From an uncultured Bacteroides sp. (GTDB lineage: Bacteria > Bacteroidota > Bacteroidia > Bacteroidales > Bacteroidaceae), in the NCBI RefSeq assembly GCF_937912035.1, contig NZ_CALDPF010000034.1, positions 62,001 through 126,000 on the forward strand: a DNA stretch of 64,000 nucleotides, in the 5' to 3' direction. Shown piece by piece: positions 60,880-64,000 of this stretch (the stretch's first letter is position 1; every line of letters begins with the position of its first letter). Below the pieces are notes generated by a model. The model was not told where the DNA came from and ran no database searches. It saw only the letters and a program-made list of their open reading frames with translations. The translations under genes and the position numbers were made by a program.

Positions 60880-60943
60880 AAAAACGCTTTGACGTTTTAA
60901 TTAAAATAACAAAGCATTTTAGTTAAAACGTCAAAGCGTTTTT
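60880..60943. terminator. Long perfect bidirectional hairpin
   Basis: 21-bp arms, AAAAACGCTTTGACGTTTTA and its complement, with a 22-nt loop. It lies between the convergent sodB and lipoprotein genes and supplies U-runs in both directions. Confidence 0.9.
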
Positions 60944-60947
60944 ATTT

Positions 60948-61772
60948 TTACTCAATCACGGTCTCAGCTATCTTCTTTTTAAGAAACTGAACCTTCAAAT
61001 TAGCTTCTTTCTGTTCTTTTCTAATCTCCTCCATCGAAGCCAAAACCTGTGCCAATTTGCTAACCTCAACTATTGCCTTGATATCAGGAGAATACATTAC
61101 AGTCCTATATGTTCTATCACCAATAAATTCAAGTTTCAATGACTTGGCATCTTTATTTGCTATTATAAATCCAACTACTCCACCATCTGAACCAACCTTA
61201 TAATCTGCCTTTTCTATCTTACGTCCCAAATCTGAAGTGACATACATATCTGGTGATGCAGGTGTCTGAGCAAATGCATCACTAGAACTAACTTTTACCG
61301 AAGTATGGTTCAGCGTTCCTCCGGCACAATAAATCGAAGTGAGAGACATTTCTCCTTTTTCGCTAACGCAAGCCCTAAGAAACGTACGACCTATATTCTT
61401 TTCTACCACCTGAGAAGGATAAAAATAGTTTCCTACCTCCTGATATGCTGTATCTTTTTCCAATACGAATCCGACTTTCATCGAGTCTAAAACAGATTGT
61501 TTAACAGCCAACATGCTGTCAAGATATGCCAATGAAATATTCTGTTCTTCCAGTTCAACCTGCTGCATTAACTTTATTGCTTTCTTACGCACATCAAACA
61601 CTTTCGGATATAAATTTCTGATACTGTCTATTTGCAACTTGGCTTCACTATAATTTGCCGAACGAAATGAAGCTTCTGCTCTGCTCAATAGTTCTGAAGC
61701 TTTTTTTTCTTCTTGTCCACATGAAACAAGAAACAAAATCATAAACGGTACAATAAATCTTCTGACTTTCAT
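60948..61772 (-). CDS. Coiled-coil lipoprotein of unknown function
   Basis: Start at 61772 (MKVRRFIVPFMILFLVSC, lipobox LVSC followed by GQEEKK). A longer frame to 61853 overlaps the promoter box. An amphipathic helical part (SELLSRAEASFRSANYSEAKLQIDSI, a TPR-like hairpin, about 25-90) is followed by a beta-rich part (residues 115-240) and a C-terminal helix (MEEIRKEQKEANLKVQFLKKK). I do not recognise the family. Single gene with its own promoter. Confidence 0.8.
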   Translation of the reverse strand: MKVRRFIVPFMILFLVSCGQEEKKASELLSRAEASFRSANYSEAKLQIDSIRNLYPKVFDVRKKAIKLMQQVELEEQNISLAYLDSMLAVKQSVLDSMKVGFVLEKDTAYQEVGNYFYPSQVVEKNIGRTFLRACVSEKGEMSLTSIYCAGGTLNHTSVKVSSSDAFAQTPASPDMYVTSDLGRKIEKADYKVGSDGGVVGFIIANKDAKSLKLEFIGDRTYRTVMYSPDIKAIVEVSKLAQVLASMEEIRKEQKEANLKVQFLKKKIAETVIE

Positions 61773-61798
61773 ATGTACATTATTATATATTAATACGG

Positions 61799-61806
61799 CA
61801 AAAATA
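61799..61806 (-). promoter_or_regulatory. -7 promoter box of the lipoprotein gene
   Basis: TATTTTTG on the minus strand, 27 bp before the ATG at 61772. It decides the start. Confidence 0.55.
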
Positions 61807-61975
61807 CATAATATTACATCAAACAAACACATTATTTGATAAAAAATAATCACAGAGTTATCTTTCTATTCCTAAAACACAAATAAGAACAAAAAAACAT
61901 CATTTACATAACATCTGATTATCAAAGAATTACGCATCAAGCAGTAAAAATAATCACAAAAAAGTTTATAAATAA

Positions 61976-62006
61976 TTTGCAGTTTCAAAAAAAAGTCATA
62001 CCTTTG
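61976..62006 (+). promoter_or_regulatory. Promoter of tRNA-Lys
   Basis: TTTG (61976-61979), a 19-bp spacer and TACCTTTG (61999-62006): the full Bacteroidetes consensus. Transcription would begin about 30 nt before the tRNA. Confidence 0.8.
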
Positions 62007-62044
62007 CACTCGCAATCGAGAAATAACGATAGCAAACAGGATTG

Positions 62045-62117
62045 ATTCGCTAGCTCAGCAGGTAGAGCACAACACTTTTAATGTTGGGGTCTTGGGTTCG
62101 AGCCCCAAGCGGATCAC
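62045..62117 (+). tRNA. tRNA-Lys (anticodon TTT)
   Basis: 73 nt. The acceptor stem GATTCGC/GCGGATC has one G-T pair, then a D arm with AGGTA, the anticodon arm CAACA-CTTTTAA-TGTTG (anticodon TTT), a variable GGGTC, and the T arm with TTCGAGC. The discriminator base is A and CCA is not encoded. An integrase fragment follows 103 bp later, so its 3' end is a plausible attachment site. Confidence 0.95.
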
Positions 62118-62128
62118 TCAGAAATTCA

Positions 62129-62160
62129 AGCGATTATCTCAAAAAGATAGTCGCTTTTTT
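62129..62160 (+). terminator. Terminator after tRNA-Lys
   Basis: AAGCGATTATCT pairs with AGATAGTCGCTT (one mismatch) over a CAAAA loop, followed by a T-run. Confidence 0.8.
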
Positions 62161-62220
62161 CATTATAATATACTACGTTTTGGCGCATTTGTGTAAACCA
62201 GTGTGTAAACCGAAAAACAA

Positions 62221-62388
62221 ATGAGCGAAACAATTAAAGTACTATGTTACAAATCAAAAATTCTTAGTAATGGAGAGTATCCCCTGATGTTATGTGTCTG
62301 CAAAGACCGTAAAAGAAAGTTTCAAAGTCTTGGACTATCCATAAAAGCGGAACAATGGGACTTCAAGACGAACAAGCAAAACAGGTAA
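62221..62388 (+). pseudogene. Tyrosine recombinase, N-terminal remnant
   Basis: A 55-residue frame MSETIKVLCYKSKILSNGEY, continuing PLMLCVCKDRKRKFQSLGLS and ending WDFKTNKQNR. This matches the arm-binding N-terminal domain (Arm-DNA-bind_5) of Bacteroides conjugative-transposon and island integrases, which are about 400 residues long. The catalytic domain with R..H..R..Y is missing. A +1 reading frame stays open for another 20 or so residues, then stops. It is close to a tRNA, with the direct repeat GTGTAAACC (62191 and 62203) just upstream. This is a fragment of a lost integrated element. Confidence 0.75.
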
Positions 62389-62486
62389 GGGAAGCATATA
62401 ATTTCATGCGAATAAAGATATTAGACCATATTCATTATTTCTAATGCAGGTTACTACAGTTTTACGGATGAAGTGATACTGTAACA

Positions 62487-62514
62487 TTAAGGGCACTCAA
62501 TCGGGTGTCCTTAA
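62487..62514. terminator. Hairpin after the integrase remnant
   Basis: TTAAGGGCACTC and GGGTGTCCTTAA form a 12-bp stem with two G-T pairs, then TTTA. It may be the original terminator of the lost element. Confidence 0.6.
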
Positions 62515-62536
62515 TTTATAATATTCACTTCACTAC

Positions 62537-63834
62537 TGTCCACTAAAAATGGACAAGGTTAAAAATTAAATAAATTCGGTTCACTTGAATCATATCGGTC
62601 TTTGACATTTTTGAAATTCGATTTGTCAAACAAGTCACTGAGATGTGTTTTGTCGGTCAGAGAGATTCCGAGTATTTGGAGAATTTCATAGACGTTACGT
62701 TCTAATTTCATATCGTGTTTGACTATTGCTACTAAGCAGTAAGTGATTATCGCACAATAGATTTGTATGCGTACAGCGTTTTCCGATGTTCCCCAGAACT
62801 TCTTAATCCTGAGGTGTTGTTTTTATCCATTTGAAGAACAGTTCAACACTCCATCTGTTTCGATAAAGCGATGATATAAACTCTGCAGATGCGTCAAGAT
62901 TATTTGTCAGGAAGATGTATCGTGTACCGTCTTCAGGATTTTCAATGATGAGTTTTCTAAGTTCCTCTGGGTAATCCTTAGAACTTTTATAAACCGTAAA
63001 GCATCCGATTACATCCGATACTACACCTTCTGGCAATCTTCGTTTCCAGGTTTTAGGCTTGATCCGTACATTTGTTTTGGCTCGTACAATGAAGAAAGCA
63101 CCTATACGATTTATTGTATTAAGGTTGCTGAAATCGTTATACCCTCGGTCGAATATATAATGCGCTCCTGATTCATATGGAATCTCAGGCATAGCCTTTG
63201 AATCGTGAATATTGGCAGGTGTAATATACACAAATGCAGGCACTTCCGCTTCAATATCGTAGAGTGTATGCAACTTTATTCCGCCTTTATGTTTGCGAAA
63301 TTTAGCCCACTCAAACACTGACAGGCACAGATCAATCGTTGTAGAGTCAAATGCATAAACATGACCGTCAAGTTCGAATATTTTATTGATTCTACGCTTG
63401 CGGGCCTCGGCAATCATGAATGTTGCGTACTCTTCGAAGATGAGGTAGTTACGTTGCTCATTAGCCTTACTAAGATTGCTCCGAGTTACAGACTTCCCGA
63501 TTCCGAGATGGTAAAGTTTTCCAGCATGAGCTTCAATAGCCACAATCAAATCTCTAAGACTATCTCGATTGGAAGCTGACCGAACATCATCGTAAGCAGC
63601 TGATTCCAACAGGTATAGCTCTTGATATACTTATCGCCTTCATACTTTGTAACGATACGATTGAATTTACTTCGGTCAAGGAACTTAACTAATTGGGCAA
63701 AAATATATGGGTCTTTATGCATAACGGCCTGAAAATTACTACAAAAGTAAATTCAAATCCGTTCCCCCAAAAATCTCCTATAACAAATTGAATTTCAATA
63801 ATTTCAAAGAACTTCTATGATTTTTTAGTGGACA
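62537..63834. mobile_element. IS4-type insertion sequence (DUF4372 transposase), degenerate
   Basis: Ends carry a 13-bp perfect inverted repeat: TGTCCACTAAAAA at 62537-62549 and its complement at 63822-63834. The 1298-bp element holds one transposase gene on the minus strand that is broken by two frameshifts. The flanks are not identical (CTAC before, CTAA after), so a target duplication is not visible. Confidence 0.85.
62559..63722 (-). pseudogene. IS4-family transposase with two frameshifts
   Basis: Read across frames, the protein begins MHKDPYIFAQLVKFLDRSKF (DUF4372 domain) and continues to SNRDSLRDLIVAIEAHAGKL, the DDE core (AFDSTTIDL with the first Asp, ARAKTNVRIKPKTWKR, and FNNL...YRNRWSVELFFKWIK with the last Glu), and ends EPNLFNF. 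A base is missing near 63570-63575 (the frame leaves after MMFGQL), and one is extra in the T5 run at 62820-62824 (KWIK should continue QHLRIKKFW). The open stretch at 62803-63609 is therefore only the middle. Confidence 0.85.
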
Positions 63835-63887
63835 CTAATGAGAATCTCTATATATTTATTTGTTAAACTGATTAATACAAAACAAAA

Positions 63888-64000
63888 ATGATAAATAGAT
63901 TAATTACTTTTTTTATTAGGGATAATAATCTCCATACCACTATTAGCCGATAGAGGAGAACGTGGCGCCTGGAATGAGGTTAATAAAGATTCATCATCAA
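63888..64000 (+). CDS. Start of a secreted protein (cut by window edge, probable frameshift)
   Basis: The ATG frame reads MINRLITFF and then stops after 21 residues. Dropping one T from the run at 63908-63914 gives MINRLITFLLGIIISIPLLADRGERGAWNEV, a convincing signal peptide and mature start. That in-frame reading has no other start codon. It is either a broken gene or a homopolymer error. Family unknown. Confidence 0.4.

Noticed and set aside
62533..63838. Target-site duplication around the IS
   Set aside because: The flanks are CTAC and CTAA and longer comparison shows no match, so no duplication can be claimed.

Overview
The window looks like a chromosomal segment from a gut-type Bacteroidales bacterium (Bacteroides/Phocaeicola-like). 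Three things point there: many promoters of the Bacteroidetes form TTTG / 19-21 bp / TAnnTTTG, few recognisable Shine-Dalgarno sequences, and family-specific genes (hybrid two-component system, BtuG, GlnN-type glutamine synthetase, GH20 enzymes, DUF4924, DUF2490). The identification rests on gene content and signals only; no database search was possible.

Layout. 1-83: start of a TonB-dependent receptor running off the left edge. 155-2034: LytS/LytTR two-component pair. 2042-4013: Crp/Fnr regulator and MATE exporter. 4146-6134: secreted two-domain esterase. 6151-14470: menaquinone operon menI-F-D-B-C-(secreted double phosphoesterase)-E, with a 4 x 22 bp palindromic repeat between menB and menC. 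14484-15746: AAA_14/DUF4143 ATPase whose promoter lies inside 33-bp repeats. 15994-18129: Na+/H+ antiporter. 18227-21617: metallophosphoesterase plus GH20 hexosaminidase. 21753-24198: O6-methylguanine methyltransferase and a membrane-anchored MutS-like ATPase. 24201-29936: small GNAT protein and a MukBEF/Wadjet-like JetA-JetB-JetC operon without JetD. 30113-32892: second GH20 and a PepSY-like small secreted protein. 33165-36807: LysE-DUF4924-rfbD-prfC operon. 37007-40711: purL. 40841-46127: hybrid two-component regulator followed by two half-size CHR (chromate-type) transporters. 46226-52852: cobalamin riboswitch and btuB-G-F-C-D. 52859-54882: nitroreductase, DUF2490 protein, HAD phosphatase. 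54997-59893: nitrogen block (outer-membrane barrel, PII, AmtB, type III glutamine synthetase). 60285-61772: superoxide dismutase and a lipoprotein. 62045-64000: tRNA-Lys, integrase remnant, a degenerate IS4-type element, and the start of a secreted protein at the right edge.

Working together. The men operon would make the respiratory quinone from chorismate, except that no menH, menA or menG is present here. The btu block would take up vitamin B12 across both membranes under riboswitch control. The PII/AmtB/GlnN block handles ammonium uptake and assimilation. The GH20 enzymes, esterase and phosphoesterases are secreted and fit growth on host or dietary glycans and phosphorylated compounds. 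The right end is a mobile-element scar at a tRNA gene and carries several homopolymer frameshifts.
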